Shown here: piece by piece, positions 52,091-60,748 of the stretch
Layout of the letters: each line of letters opens with the position of its first letter
How positions within the stretch are numbered: position 1 is the first letter of the stretch
Origin: Curtobacterium sp. SGAir0471
GTDB lineage: Bacteria > Actinomycetota > Actinomycetes > Actinomycetales > Microbacteriaceae
Assembly (NCBI RefSeq): GCF_005490985.1
Contig: NZ_CP027869.1
Location: 434,001-498,000 of the forward strand
Length of the DNA stretch: 64,000 bases
Direction of reading: 5' to 3'
Made by a program: the position numbers and the translations under genes
The notes under the pieces: model-generated
The model's database searches: none
What the model was told of the DNA's origin: nothing
What the model saw: only the letters and a program-made list of their open reading frames with translations

Positions 52091-53574
52091 GCCGCATCGT
52101 CGTCGTCGGGGGTGGCATCGGTGGTCTCGCCGCCGCCGCTCTGCTCGCCACCGCGGGGCACCGGGTGACCCTGCTCGAGGCATCGGACCGGCTCGGCGGC
52201 AAGAGCCGTCGCATCCAGCTCGGCGAGGACCGGATCGACACCGGGCCGTCGCTCGTCACCTTCCCCGCGGTCTGGGACGAGCTGCTGCGGCGGCTCGGGG
52301 ACGGCCCGGGCGGCACCGGTCGTCCGCTCGAGGACGGGCACCTCGACCTGGTGCGGATGCCCGAGGTGGGGCGGTACTTCCACCGGGGCGAGGAGACCGC
52401 GCTGCCGGTCGCCCCCGACCACCCCTGGTACCCGGCCTGGCGACGGTTCGCCGACCTGCACGCGCCGCTCGCCGACGACGTCACCCGGCTGCTGCTCGCC
52501 GACCCGCTCGACCGGGCTGCCCTGCCGGCCGTCCGACGACTGCTGTCGGTCTACGGCTCGCGGCTCACCACGCGCGCGTACCTCGACGGGCTGCCCTGGC
52601 TACCGGACGGGCTGCGCGAGGTCATCGCGATCCACACCCTGAACGCGGGGGTGTCCCCGGCGCGCACCCCGGCGCTCTACGCGAGCATGCCCGCGATCAT
52701 GGCGGAGACCGGTGCCTGGGTGCCGGAGGGCGGCGTGTACGAGGTCGTGCTCGCCCTGCAGCGACTGGCCGAGGCGGCTGGCGTCGACGTCCGCACCGGC
52801 GAGGCCGCCACCCACATCGACCGCGGCGGCGTCACCACCGAGGGCGGACGCCGCGTTGCGGATCTGGTCGTCAGCGCCCTCGACGCCGACCGGCTGGCCG
52901 CGCTGACCGGTCCGTCACCGGTGCCGTCGCTGCCCCGGTCACTGGCCGCGCCAGTCTCCGGAACGCTGTCCCGCTCCCGCTCCCGCTCGCGCTCTCGGTC
53001 CCGCGCCCTGTCCTGCAGCGCCGTCGCGCTGTACGGCGTGCTGCGCGAGGAACTGCCGGCAGGCCTGGCGACGCACAGCGTCGTGCTGCCGACGAAGCCG
53101 GACGCACTGCACCGGAGCCTCGAGGCGGGCGACGAGCCGGCGGACACCATGGTGTTCGTCAACCACTACCGCGCCGGCGAGCTCTCCCCGAATCCGCACG
53201 GCACCGTGGGGGTGCTGCTCACTGCACCCGCGGACGGCGCGCACTACACGGTCGATCACCCCTTCGTGCGGCGCGAGGTCGACCGGGTCTCGGCGGCGCT
53301 CGGCCTCGACCGGCCGGTCACGGACCTGGTCGAGGACCACGTGGTCCTCGACCCCGCCTACTACGGCACCGGCGGTGAACCACACGGGGCGCTCTACGGG
53401 ACCGCGCGACCGCCGTGGCAGAGCGGCCCGTTCCACCGGCCGACCTACAACGACCGGTGGCGGCCCTGGCTCTGGCGGGTCGGCGCGTCGGTGCACCCCG
53501 GCGGTGGGATCCCGGCGGTCCTGGGCGGGGCGATGATCGCCACGCAGCGACTGCTCCGGTCGAACCCGGCCTGA
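52087..53574 (+). CDS. CrtI-type FAD-dependent desaturase/oxidoreductase
   Basis: 495 residues, GTG start overlapping the UbiA stop. N-terminal Rossmann FAD motif [16 protein letters not shown]...[12 protein letters not shown] and the C-terminal phytoene desaturase signature [20 protein letters not shown]. It likely desaturates, hydroxylates or isomerises a carotenoid intermediate. A run of alternating Ser-Arg (about residues 294-304) looks inserted into the substrate domain. No crtE, crtB or cyclase gene is in the window. Confidence 0.88.
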   Translation: MSRIVVVGGGIGGLAAAALLATAGHRVTLLEASDRLGGKSRRIQLGEDRIDTGPSLVTFPAVWDELLRRLGDGPGGTGRPLEDGHLDLVRMPEVGRYFHRGEETALPVAPDHPWYPAWRRFADLHAPLADDVTRLLLADPLDRAALPAVRRLLSVYGSRLTTRAYLDGLPWLPDGLREVIAIHTLNAGVSPARTPALYASMPAIMAETGAWVPEGGVYEVVLALQRLAEAAGVDVRTGEAATHIDRGGVTTEGGRRVADLVVSALDADRLAALTGPSPVPSLPRSLAAPVSGTLSRSRSRSRSRSRALSCSAVALYGVLREELPAGLATHSVVLPTKPDALHRSLEAGDEPADTMVFVNHYRAGELSPNPHGTVGVLLTAPADGAHYTVDHPFVRREVDRVSAALGLDRPVTDLVEDHVVLDPAYYGTGGEPHGALYGTARPPWQSGPFHRPTYNDRWRPWLWRVGASVHPGGGIPAVLGGAMIATQRLLRSNPA

Positions 53575-53649
53575 GCGCACTGCCGGTCCGGGCGCTCCGC
53601 GCGAGGCCCCGGCCTGGACGCTCCGCGCGGTTCCGGCCCGGGCGCTCCG

Positions 53650-54447
53650 CTACATCTCGACCTCGATCGGCTCGGCGCGGACGAGCTCGTGCACGCCCGC
53701 GATGACCTCGCTCGGGCGGAACGGGTAGCGGTCGATCTCCGCCTGGTCGCTGATGCCGGTCATCACGAGGACGGTGTGGAGCCCGGCCTCGATGCCGGCC
53801 TGCACGTCGGTGTCCATCCGGTCGCCGATCATGCCGGTGTTCTCGGAGTGCGCCCCGATCCGGTTCATCGCCGAGCGGAACATCATCGGGTTCGGCTTGC
53901 CGACGACGTACGGCTGCTTGCCGGTGGCCTTCTCGATCATCGCGGCGATCGCCCCGGTCGCCGGCAGGACCCCCTCTGCCGACGGCCCGGTCGCGTCCGG
54001 GTTCGTCACGATGAACCGTGCACCGTCACGGATGAGCCGGACCGCCTTCGTGATCGCCTCGAACGAGTAGTTGCGGGTCTCACCGACGACGACGTAGTCC
54101 GGCGCGGTCTCCGTCATGATGAACCCGGCCTCGTGCAGCGCCGTCGTCATGCCGGCCTCACCGATCACGAACGCCGAGCCGCCGGGCATCTGCGAGCGGC
54201 AGAAGTCCGCCGTGGCGAGGGCCGACGTCCAGATGCGTTCCTCGGGCACCTCGAGCCCCGACCACCGCAGCCGGGCGCTGAGGTCACGGGGCGTGAAGAT
54301 CGAGTTGTTCGTCAGGACGAGGAACTCGGTCCCCTCGTCCAACCACTGCTGGATGAGCTCCGGAGCCCCCGGCAGTGCCTGGTTCTCGTGGACGAGCACG
54401 CCGTCCATGTCGGTCAGCCAGCACTCGACTTCGTCGCGGGTCGCCAT
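53650..54447 (-). CDS. HAD-IIA family phosphatase (NagD/PGP-like)
   Basis: 265 residues, ATG at 54447. Motif I is WLTDMDGVL, motif [10 protein letters not shown], and [19 protein letters not shown] is motif IV; the C2-type cap lies between. The family dephosphorylates nucleotides, sugar phosphates or damaged metabolites. Agcgta on the plus strand (TACGCT, 54459-54454) is 6 nt before the start, again a leaderless arrangement. The 75 bp after the stop contain three ~25-bp imperfect repeats with GCTCCGC. Confidence 0.9.
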   Translation of the reverse strand: MATRDEVECWLTDMDGVLVHENQALPGAPELIQQWLDEGTEFLVLTNNSIFTPRDLSARLRWSGLEVPEERIWTSALATADFCRSQMPGGSAFVIGEAGMTTALHEAGFIMTETAPDYVVVGETRNYSFEAITKAVRLIRDGARFIVTNPDATGPSAEGVLPATGAIAAMIEKATGKQPYVVGKPNPMMFRSAMNRIGAHSENTGMIGDRMDTDVQAGIEAGLHTVLVMTGISDQAEIDRYPFRPSEVIAGVHELVRAEPIEVEM

Positions 54448-54586
54448 GGCCTCAGCGTACTGGGACCCCCGCGCGCCGGACCTGCGTGGTCACCCGGCTG
54501 TGGAGAACTGGCCGACCGGACACCGAGCGGAGTTCGGCTTTGGGCTACGATTTTCGGGACACGTACCGGATCAAGGAGGCCTCCCC

Positions 54587-55330
54587 GTGCTCGTCGACCC
54601 CGGCAACCCGACCGCCCAGCCGCGAACCACCGCCGAGACCGGTGCCGCCGAGACCGGTGCCCCCGAAGCCGCACCCCGGCGGCGCCGCGGACGCCCGAAC
54701 GTCCTGAGCCGCGAGCAGGTGGTCGACGCCGCCACCGCCATCGCGAACGAGGAGGGCCTCGACCGCCTGTCCTTCCGCGCACTCGGCGCCCGACTCGGCG
54801 TCGCTCCGATGACCGTGCACCGGACGATCGGCGGCCTCGACGACCTGCACGCCGAGCTCGTCCGCCGCACCGTCGACGAGTTCACCGCGACCTTCGTCTG
54901 GCCGGACGACTGGCGCTCCGTCGTGCACGTCTTCGCCTGCACCTTCCGCGACCTCATGCGCACCCACCCCCTGGTGCTCGAGTCCCACAGCCAGCGTGCC
55001 CCGCTCGCCTCCACCGAGTCGGACGCCGTCGTGGCGAAGGTCGTCGGCGCCCTGCAGCAGGCAGGACTGCCGGAGCGCGAGGCCATGTACGCGTTCTTCG
55101 TCGTCTACGACTTCGTCGTCGGGCACGCCGGCGTGCAGGTCGGCCGCGGCGACTCCGACGCGGGCCGACCGGAGCGGCACCGGGTCGTCGGCGAGATCCT
55201 CGGCGAGCACTCCTACGACGACCGCTTCACGCTCGGCCTCGAGATCATCACCGCCGGCATCGAGGCCCGCGTCGCCGCGCACGGCACCCGCGGCGGAGAC
55301 GTCGCCGCGCACGGCACCACCACGCCGTGA
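54587..55330 (+). CDS. TetR-family transcriptional regulator
   Basis: 247 residues, GTG at 54587 with a strong AAGGAGG. A Pro/Ala/Thr-rich leader of about 35 residues with RRRRGRP precedes the helix-turn-helix (LSREQVVDAATAIANEEGLDRLSFRALGARLGVAPMTVHRTI), then a ligand-binding domain of the TetR_C type. Ligand unknown. Stop overlaps the next gene by four bases, so the DUF3592-like membrane protein is probably cotranscribed. Confidence 0.88.
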   Translation: MLVDPGNPTAQPRTTAETGAAETGAPEAAPRRRRGRPNVLSREQVVDAATAIANEEGLDRLSFRALGARLGVAPMTVHRTIGGLDDLHAELVRRTVDEFTATFVWPDDWRSVVHVFACTFRDLMRTHPLVLESHSQRAPLASTESDAVVAKVVGALQQAGLPEREAMYAFFVVYDFVVGHAGVQVGRGDSDAGRPERHRVVGEILGEHSYDDRFTLGLEIITAGIEARVAAHGTRGGDVAAHGTTTP

Positions 55331-56193
55331 GCACGGTCGACCCGCAGCAGGCCCGCCGCGAGCGCGAGGCCCGGTACCGCGGATCGACCACCGCCCTGAC
55401 GATGACCGTCGTCGGCGCCGTCCTCGTCGTCGCCGCGGGCGCCGTCGGCGGACTCGCGCTCTCCGGGTTCGTCCTGCGGGTCCGGACGGCGATGGTGAAC
55501 AGCGTCTTCTCCGACAGCCCCGAGCCGGACCCTCACCTGTGGGCGGCTCCCGTGGCCGTCGTCGCCACCCTGGTCGCCGTCGGCCTCCAGACGAGGTGGA
55601 ACCACCGCTGGTCCGGACGGACCACCGACCTGGTCGGACCGGGACCGCTGCCGCTCTGGCTCGTCGGCGCCACCGCATGCACCTGGTGGGCGACCACCAC
55701 GCAGTGGCCGACGCCCGACCGCATCGGCGTGGCCGTCGACCCGACGTTCGGTCACGACGAGACCTGGCGCGCCGCGACGTGGATCTGGTACGCGTCCGAG
55801 TGGTGGCTCCCCGGCCTGTCCACCGTCGTGACGGTCCTCGCGCTCGTCGCCGGCGGCACGACCCGGATCGGCCGCGGTGCTCGCCGCGCCCGGCTCACGG
55901 AGGTGCTGGCCGACGGCCGTCGCACCACGGGTGAGGTCACCGCAGTCAGCGGCGGCACCACGCCCGACGCGTCCCGGACCCTGCTGCGGTGGACCTTCTC
56001 GTTCGTGGACCTGCACGGCGTCCGGCGCTGGGTCGAACGCACCGAGGGCTTCACGCACGGCACGGCACCAGTGCTCGGTGAGACGGTGACGGTGCTCTAC
56101 GACCCGGACCGCCCCGGCGACCGGAAGCGCATCTTCACGACGACCGGCAGGGGCGACGAGCCCGAGGACTTCCTGCGCCCCGGCACGACCTGA
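55327..56193 (+). CDS. Membrane protein with DUF3592-like C-terminal domain
   Basis: 288 residues, GTG start coupled to the TetR gene. Four helices (about 23-50, 73-88, 108-125, 155-180) followed by a soluble C-terminal domain (TGEVTAVSGG...VLGETVTVLYDPDRPGD) with the pattern of DUF3592, a domain of unknown function. The extracellular loops are Trp-rich. Likely controlled by the preceding regulator. Confidence 0.75.
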   Translation: MSTVDPQQARREREARYRGSTTALTMTVVGAVLVVAAGAVGGLALSGFVLRVRTAMVNSVFSDSPEPDPHLWAAPVAVVATLVAVGLQTRWNHRWSGRTTDLVGPGPLPLWLVGATACTWWATTTQWPTPDRIGVAVDPTFGHDETWRAATWIWYASEWWLPGLSTVVTVLALVAGGTTRIGRGARRARLTEVLADGRRTTGEVTAVSGGTTPDASRTLLRWTFSFVDLHGVRRWVERTEGFTHGTAPVLGETVTVLYDPDRPGDRKRIFTTTGRGDEPEDFLRPGTT

Positions 56194-56230
56194 CGCCGGT
56201 CGCCGGCCTGGAGGCACGGGGCCGGCACCC

Positions 56231-56236
56231 TACGCT
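56231..56236 (+). promoter_or_regulatory. -10 box of probable leaderless promoter (DUF6584-like gene)
   Basis: TACGCT, 6 nt before the GTG at 56243. Confidence 0.5.
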
Positions 56237-56242
56237 GGTCCT

Positions 56243-56935
56243 GTGACGGGACGGACGGGTGTCGACGCGCGGGTCGCGCGGGCGCTCGCCGTGTTCGCCA
56301 CCGGTGACCGTCGCGCCGCCTGGGAGTCGCTGACGACGATGGCCCGACAGGACCCCTCCGAGCCCGCCTGGCGTCGGGCCCTCGTGCAGACCTACCGTGT
56401 CGCCGGCCACCCGGACCAGGCCGCGCGGTGGGGCGCCGCCGAACCAGCGCTCCTCGACGACCGGGAACGGCGGCTGCTCCGCCGCGCCGCGGCCCGTGCA
56501 CGGTCGGCGGCGGAGCTCCGGTCGTACCTCGCGCTGCCGGTCCTGCCGCCGGAGCTCGACGCACTGCTCCCGCCGCGCGCCGAGCAGCGCCGGCACCGAC
56601 TGGGTCCGCTCGCCGACGGGTTCGAGAAGGGGGCGCTGGTCGTGTCGTCCCTGCTCGCCGGGCCCGCGATCGCGATCGGCATCGTCGTGACGCTCGTGCG
56701 GGCGTTCCTCGGCGACCCGTCCGCACACGACGTGGCACAGGTGACGGCCGCAGGCGTGCTCGTCTCGGTCGCGGGGGTCGGGGCACTCCTGCTCGTCGCC
56801 TCGGTGCTCCGTGCACGCTGGGTCCGGGCGGCGCTGCTGCTCGTCGCCGTGGTGGCAGCGGTGGTCCTGCTCGCGGCCGCCGACCCGACCTCGTCGGCAC
56901 CGTTCGACGGGGCGGCCCTACCCTGGGCACCGTGA
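56243..56935 (+). CDS. DUF6584-like membrane protein with TPR-type N-terminus
   Basis: 230 residues, GTG start. The N-terminal 100 residues are helical and TPR-like (RALAVFATGDRRAAWESLTTMARQDP, LVQTYRVAGHPDQAARWG), with the RRLLRRAAARARSAAEL segment seen in DUF6584 proteins; two to three helices follow. Function unknown. Translationally coupled (four-base overlap) to the methyltransferase gene. Confidence 0.7.
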   Translation: MTGRTGVDARVARALAVFATGDRRAAWESLTTMARQDPSEPAWRRALVQTYRVAGHPDQAARWGAAEPALLDDRERRLLRRAAARARSAAELRSYLALPVLPPELDALLPPRAEQRRHRLGPLADGFEKGALVVSSLLAGPAIAIGIVVTLVRAFLGDPSAHDVAQVTAAGVLVSVAGVGALLLVASVLRARWVRAALLLVAVVAAVVLLAAADPTSSAPFDGAALPWAP

Positions 56936-57573
56936 CCGCACAGCCCGAACCGACGCACGAGGCCACCACCAACGGCGTCGGGCCGCACCCCGAGCCGTGG
57001 CCGGACGACCCGCGGCTCGACCCGGAACTGCTCGCGACGGGGGACACCCGGAACGTCGTCGACCGCTTCCGGTACTGGTCGATGGACGCGATCGTCGCCG
57101 AGCTCGACACCCGTCGGCACACCTTCGACGTCGCGATCGAGAACTGGCAGCACGACCTGAACATCGGGTCGATCGTGCGGAGCGCGAACGCGTTCCTCGC
57201 CGGCACCGTGCACATCATCGGGCGGCGTCGGTGGAACAAGCGCGGGGCGATGGTCACCGACCGCTACCAGCACGTGCGGTACCACCCCGACGTCGCCGCG
57301 TTCCTGGCCGCGATGCACGACGAGGCCAGGCCGGTCGTCGCGATCGACAACACCCCGGGCGCCGAGCGCATCGAGACCGCGGCGATCCCGGAGCGCTGCG
57401 TGTTCCTGTTCGGGCAGGAGGGGCCGGGGCTCACCGACGAGGCAGTGGCCGGCGCCGACGCCCACCTCGAGATCACGCAGTTCGGCTCGACGCGGAGCAT
57501 CAACGCCTCGGCCGCGGCGGCGATCGTCATGCACGCCTGGGTCGTCCAGCACGCGGAGCTGCCCACCGACTGA
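56932..57573 (+). CDS. TrmH-family (SpoU) RNA ribose methyltransferase
   Basis: 213 residues, GTG start. The three SPOUT motifs are present: NIGSIVRSANAF (motif 1), LFGQEGPGL (motif 2) and SINASAAAAIVMHAW (motif 3), which form the knotted SAM site; it methylates a ribose 2'-OH in tRNA or rRNA. The N-terminal 60 residues are a polar extension without a known domain. Confidence 0.92.
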   Translation: MTAQPEPTHEATTNGVGPHPEPWPDDPRLDPELLATGDTRNVVDRFRYWSMDAIVAELDTRRHTFDVAIENWQHDLNIGSIVRSANAFLAGTVHIIGRRRWNKRGAMVTDRYQHVRYHPDVAAFLAAMHDEARPVVAIDNTPGAERIETAAIPERCVFLFGQEGPGLTDEAVAGADAHLEITQFGSTRSINASAAAAIVMHAWVVQHAELPTD

Positions 57574-57598
57574 CGCGCTCGTCGATCGGCGGCGTGCG

Positions 57599-58618
57599 TC
57601 AGTGGGCGGCGGTCGTGCGGCGGGCGACGAGGCGGGGTTCGACCAGGGTCTCCTGTGCGGGGGCGTCCGGATCGGCGATGCGGGCGAGCAGGCGCTCCCC
57701 GGCGCCGCGGCCGATCTCCACGCTGCGGTCGTCGATGCTCGTCAGCCCGACGTAGGACGACGCCGCGAGCGGGGTGTCGTCGTAGCCCATCACCGACACG
57801 TCCTCGGGGACCCGCAGCCCCCGGGCGGCGAGCCCGGACATCGCGCCGAGCGCCATCACGTCGTTCGCCGCGAACACCGCCGTCACGTCGGGGTGGGCGT
57901 CGAGCAGGTGCCCGACCGCCTCGGCGCCGGCCTCCTCGGTGGGTTCCACGGGCATGACGTGGGTGACGAGCGAGGCGGGCGCCGGGGCGGTGGTGACCCG
58001 TGCCTCCAGGCCGGTGAGCCGCTCGGCGGACGCTGCCGAGCGTCCGCCGACGAAGCCGATGCGCGTGTGCCCGAGGGCGAGCAGGTGCTCGGCCGCCATC
58101 CGGCCTCCGGCGCGGTCGTCGTTCGCGACGGTGTCCGCGCGGGGGAGGACCGCGCGGCCGCCGGCGACCACGACCGGCATGCTCGCCGGGATCGCGAGGT
58201 CGGTGTCGGGCTCGCCGGCGATGACGATGCCCTCGACGCGCATCGACAGGAAGCCCTCGACCGGTGACGCGTCGAGTCCGGTGTTGAGGAAGCGGTCGGC
58301 GACGACGAGCCGGTGTCCCTGGTCCTGCAGGGCCTCGCGCAGGCCGGTGAGCAGGTCGACGAACCACTGGTTGCGGAAGTCGTCGAGCACGACGCCGATC
58401 GTGCGGCTGCGGGTGCCGGCGAGCGAGACGGCGGCGGTGCTCGGCCGGTAGTCGAGTTCCTGGATGGCGCGGAGGACGGCCTCGCGGCGCTGGTCGCTGA
58501 CCTTGGGGGAGCGCTGGAGCACGAGCGAGACGAGGGACTTCGAGACCCCTGCGCGTGCCGCGACGTCGTAGATGGTCGCCGGTTTGCCGTCTGCGGTGGC
58601 GGACCTGCCGTCTCCCAT
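57599..58618 (-). CDS. LacI-family transcriptional regulator
   Basis: 339 residues, ATG at 58618. N-terminal helix-turn-helix ATIYDVAARAGVSKSLVSLVLQ and hinge, then a periplasmic-binding-like sugar domain (VVAGGRAVLPRADTVANDDR, VSVMGYDDTPLAASSYVGLTSI). Probably controls a sugar-use operon not in this window. TCGAGGGA occurs twice 20 bp apart upstream (minus strand, 58650-58643 and 58630-58623), the nearer copy overlapping the ribosome site. Confidence 0.92.
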   Translation of the reverse strand: MGDGRSATADGKPATIYDVAARAGVSKSLVSLVLQRSPKVSDQRREAVLRAIQELDYRPSTAAVSLAGTRSRTIGVVLDDFRNQWFVDLLTGLREALQDQGHRLVVADRFLNTGLDASPVEGFLSMRVEGIVIAGEPDTDLAIPASMPVVVAGGRAVLPRADTVANDDRAGGRMAAEHLLALGHTRIGFVGGRSAASAERLTGLEARVTTAPAPASLVTHVMPVEPTEEAGAEAVGHLLDAHPDVTAVFAANDVMALGAMSGLAARGLRVPEDVSVMGYDDTPLAASSYVGLTSIDDRSVEIGRGAGERLLARIADPDAPAQETLVEPRLVARRTTAAH

Positions 58619-58718
58619 GATCTCCCTCGACCGGTAGTGGTGTCCCTCGATCGTAGCCGCCCCGCCGCTCGCGGTTGTCAGGACATGGCGGGGCACCGGG
58701 CGGGCGGCGCGTTCGTCG

Positions 58719-58771
58719 ATGGAGCAGACAACGTCGAGCAGAACGGCACCACTCGACGTTTCCTGCTCCAT
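58719..58771. repeat. Imperfect hairpin repeat, ATGGAGCAG family, copy 1
   Basis: 20-bp arms (58719-58738, 58752-58771) with mismatches near the middle. Shares ATGGAGCAGA...ACGTCG with the perfect hairpin at 60625-60677. Confidence 0.7.
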
Positions 58772-58874
58772 TACTGGCGGTGCGAGTCCTGCACAGGGGA
58801 GCTCGAGCGTCCTGCTGCCCACAGGATCGGTGTGCAGCTCGGCTCGACGGTTGCGACGCACGGACCCTTGGACC

Positions 58875-59780
58875 ATGCGCCCACGACCACTGCCGAAGAG
58901 CCTGTCCGCTCGGAGCTTCGACGTTCACGCCGCAGATCGTGAAGGCGTGGTGCACCGCGAGCGGCTCCGCCGGTCCGACCTGGTCCGCCCCACGCGCTCG
59001 ATCCGCTGGCATCAGCAGCGTCCGCCGACCGGTGTCGATCGCATCAGGGCCTTCCGACCCGTGCTCGGGCCGGGGCAGTTCATCAGTCACCTCTCCGCGG
59101 CGGTCCTCTGGGGCCTGCCCCTGCCACGCGATCGCCCCGGCGACGACCCGGTCCACGTGACGAGCATCCGACCGTCCGCTCAGATGCGCCGCGAGGGCGT
59201 GGTCGGGCACCGGACCACGGAGGGCGCAGCCATGGTCCTGACACGCTGGGGGATGCGGACGAGCGCGCCGGCCGCCGCCTGGGTGGAGTGCGGGGCACTG
59301 CTCGACCTCGACGACCTCGTCGTCCTGGGCGATGCGGTGCTGTCGAGCCGAGCGTGTGCGACGACCGTCGAGGAACTCGCGGCCGCGCTGGCAGTCCGGG
59401 GGCGCTGCCCTGGCGCGCGCAGACTCCGGGCGGCGCTCGGACTGGTCCGCAGGGGGAGCGGATCTCCCCAGGAGACGCGGGCGCGGTTGGGCATCGTCCG
59501 CGCCGGCATCGCCGAGCCCGAGCTGCAGGTCGAGATCCGCGACGAAGCGGGTCGGTTCGTCGGTCGCGCGGACTTCGCCTACCGACGCGAGCGCATCGTC
59601 ATCGAGTACGAGGGAGACCACCACCGCACGGACCCAGCGCAGTGGGAGTCCGACCTGCGGCGCTACCGCGCCTTCGCGCGTCTCGGCTGGGCGGTACTGC
59701 GATGGAGCCGGAGTGACGTGACGACGCACCGGGCGGCAGCGCTCGAGGAGCTGGCAGGGTTGCTACGACGCCGGGCGTAG
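58875..59780 (+). CDS. DUF559 (VSR-like) endonuclease-domain protein
   Basis: 301 residues, ATG at 58875. The N-terminal two-thirds are a winged-helix/AbiEi-antitoxin-like region (FISHLSAAVLWGLPLP); the C-terminal 70 residues are DUF559, a PD-(D/E)XK fold with Asp233, then IVIEYEGDHHRTD (Glu244, Glu246) and RLGWAVLRWSRSDV. Members are related to Vsr nicking endonucleases; biological role unsettled. An in-frame upstream ATG at 58719 lies in the hairpin and is unlikely. The stop overlaps the -10 box of the next gene. Confidence 0.85.
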   Translation: MRPRPLPKSLSARSFDVHAADREGVVHRERLRRSDLVRPTRSIRWHQQRPPTGVDRIRAFRPVLGPGQFISHLSAAVLWGLPLPRDRPGDDPVHVTSIRPSAQMRREGVVGHRTTEGAAMVLTRWGMRTSAPAAAWVECGALLDLDDLVVLGDAVLSSRACATTVEELAAALAVRGRCPGARRLRAALGLVRRGSGSPQETRARLGIVRAGIAEPELQVEIRDEAGRFVGRADFAYRRERIVIEYEGDHHRTDPAQWESDLRRYRAFARLGWAVLRWSRSDVTTHRAAALEELAGLLRRRA

Positions 59781-59783
59781 CTT
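59778..59783 (+). promoter_or_regulatory. -10 box of probable leaderless promoter (epimerase gene)
   Basis: TAGCTT, 7 nt before the ATG at 59791; its TAG is the stop codon of the DUF559 gene. Confidence 0.45.
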
Positions 59784-59790
59784 CCGCCGC

Positions 59791-60594
59791 ATGGCGACGC
59801 TGCTGCTGACGGGTGCTGCTGGTCGGATCGGTACCGCGCTGCGGCCGAGACTCCGTGAAGCCGGACACGAACTGGTGCTGTTCGACGAACGCGAACCCGC
59901 GGACCCCGTCGCAGCGGGCGAGCGACTCGTCATCGGCTCCGTGGCCGATCTCCGTACGCTCGACGATGCCCTGGCCGGCGTGGACACCGTGGTGCACCTC
60001 GCGGGCATCCCGACCGAGGACGACTGGGACGAACTCGTCGCGGTGAACCTGACCGGTACGAAGAACGTGCTGGAGCGTGCGGCCGCCGCCGGAGTGTTGC
60101 GTGTGCTGCAGGCGAGCTCGATCCATGCCGTCGGCCGTGTGACGGAACCGGAGCAGGCGCCAGCGAGCATCCCGGGGGATCTCCTGCCCCGCCCCGACAC
60201 GTACTACGGCGTGACGAAGGCCGCGATGGAGATGCTCGGGAGCCTGTTCGTCGACCGCTTCGGCATGTCGATCGTGTCCGCCCGGATCGGAGCGTTCGGC
60301 GAGCGGCCGACGAGCCGTCGGGCGCTGCTGATGTGGACGTCCGGTGACGACCTCGCACGCCTGGTCGGGGCGACGCTGGGGCTGCGCGAGCCCGGACACC
60401 ACGTCGTCTGGGCGCTCTCGCACAACCAGGGCAGCCCCGCCGATCTGCGTGCCGGGGAGGCCATCGGCTTCGTGCCGGTCGACGATGCCGCCATCGTGCT
60501 CGACGATGGTGAACGCTCGGCGCTGCCCGACGAGGACATGCGCTTCCTCGGCGGTGCGCTCGCCGACGTGCCGCTCGGCCGTCGGTCTACCTGA
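59791..60594 (+). CDS. NAD-dependent epimerase/dehydratase (uronate dehydrogenase-like)
   Basis: 267 residues, short extended SDR. TGAAGRIG cofactor motif, catalytic Tyr139 and Lys143 in YYGVTK, Ser109/110 upstream. Length and the LLTGAAGRIGTALR opening with AGIPTEDDW and ASSIHAVG resemble uronate dehydrogenase, which oxidises galacturonate or glucuronate to the aldarolactone; substrate not proven. Lies inside the hairpin-bounded segment with the DUF559 gene. Confidence 0.85.
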   Translation: MATLLLTGAAGRIGTALRPRLREAGHELVLFDEREPADPVAAGERLVIGSVADLRTLDDALAGVDTVVHLAGIPTEDDWDELVAVNLTGTKNVLERAAAAGVLRVLQASSIHAVGRVTEPEQAPASIPGDLLPRPDTYYGVTKAAMEMLGSLFVDRFGMSIVSARIGAFGERPTSRRALLMWTSGDDLARLVGATLGLREPGHHVVWALSHNQGSPADLRAGEAIGFVPVDDAAIVLDDGERSALPDEDMRFLGGALADVPLGRRST

Positions 60595-60624
60595 CGCGCC
60601 TGTACTCAGGACCAGGGCGCATCG

Positions 60625-60677
60625 ATGGAGCAGAAGACGTCGGGTACGTGACCGTGACCCGACGTCTTCTGCTCCAT
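60625..60677. repeat. Perfect 21-bp-arm hairpin, ATGGAGCAG family, copy 2
   Basis: Arms 60625-60645 and 60657-60677 with an 11-nt loop; likely also the terminator of the epimerase gene. Confidence 0.8.
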
Positions 60678-60715
60678 GAACGCATCACGCCGGCGCGGCG
60701 CCGCTCCGCGCCGGG

Positions 60716-60748
60716 CGCCGCGCCGCGCCGCGCCGCGCCGCGCCGCGC
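60716..60748. repeat. Pentanucleotide microsatellite (CGCCG)6
   Basis: Six exact CGCCG units plus CGC run up to the stop codon of the YhgE/Pip gene. Confidence 0.8.

Noticed and set aside
58719..58874. ATG 58719 as start of the DUF559 gene
   Set aside because: The ATG is part of the hairpin arm, and the added residues are low-complexity.
58719..60677. Calling the hairpin-bounded segment a transposon
   Set aside because: No transposase and no target-site duplication visible, so kept only as a finding.
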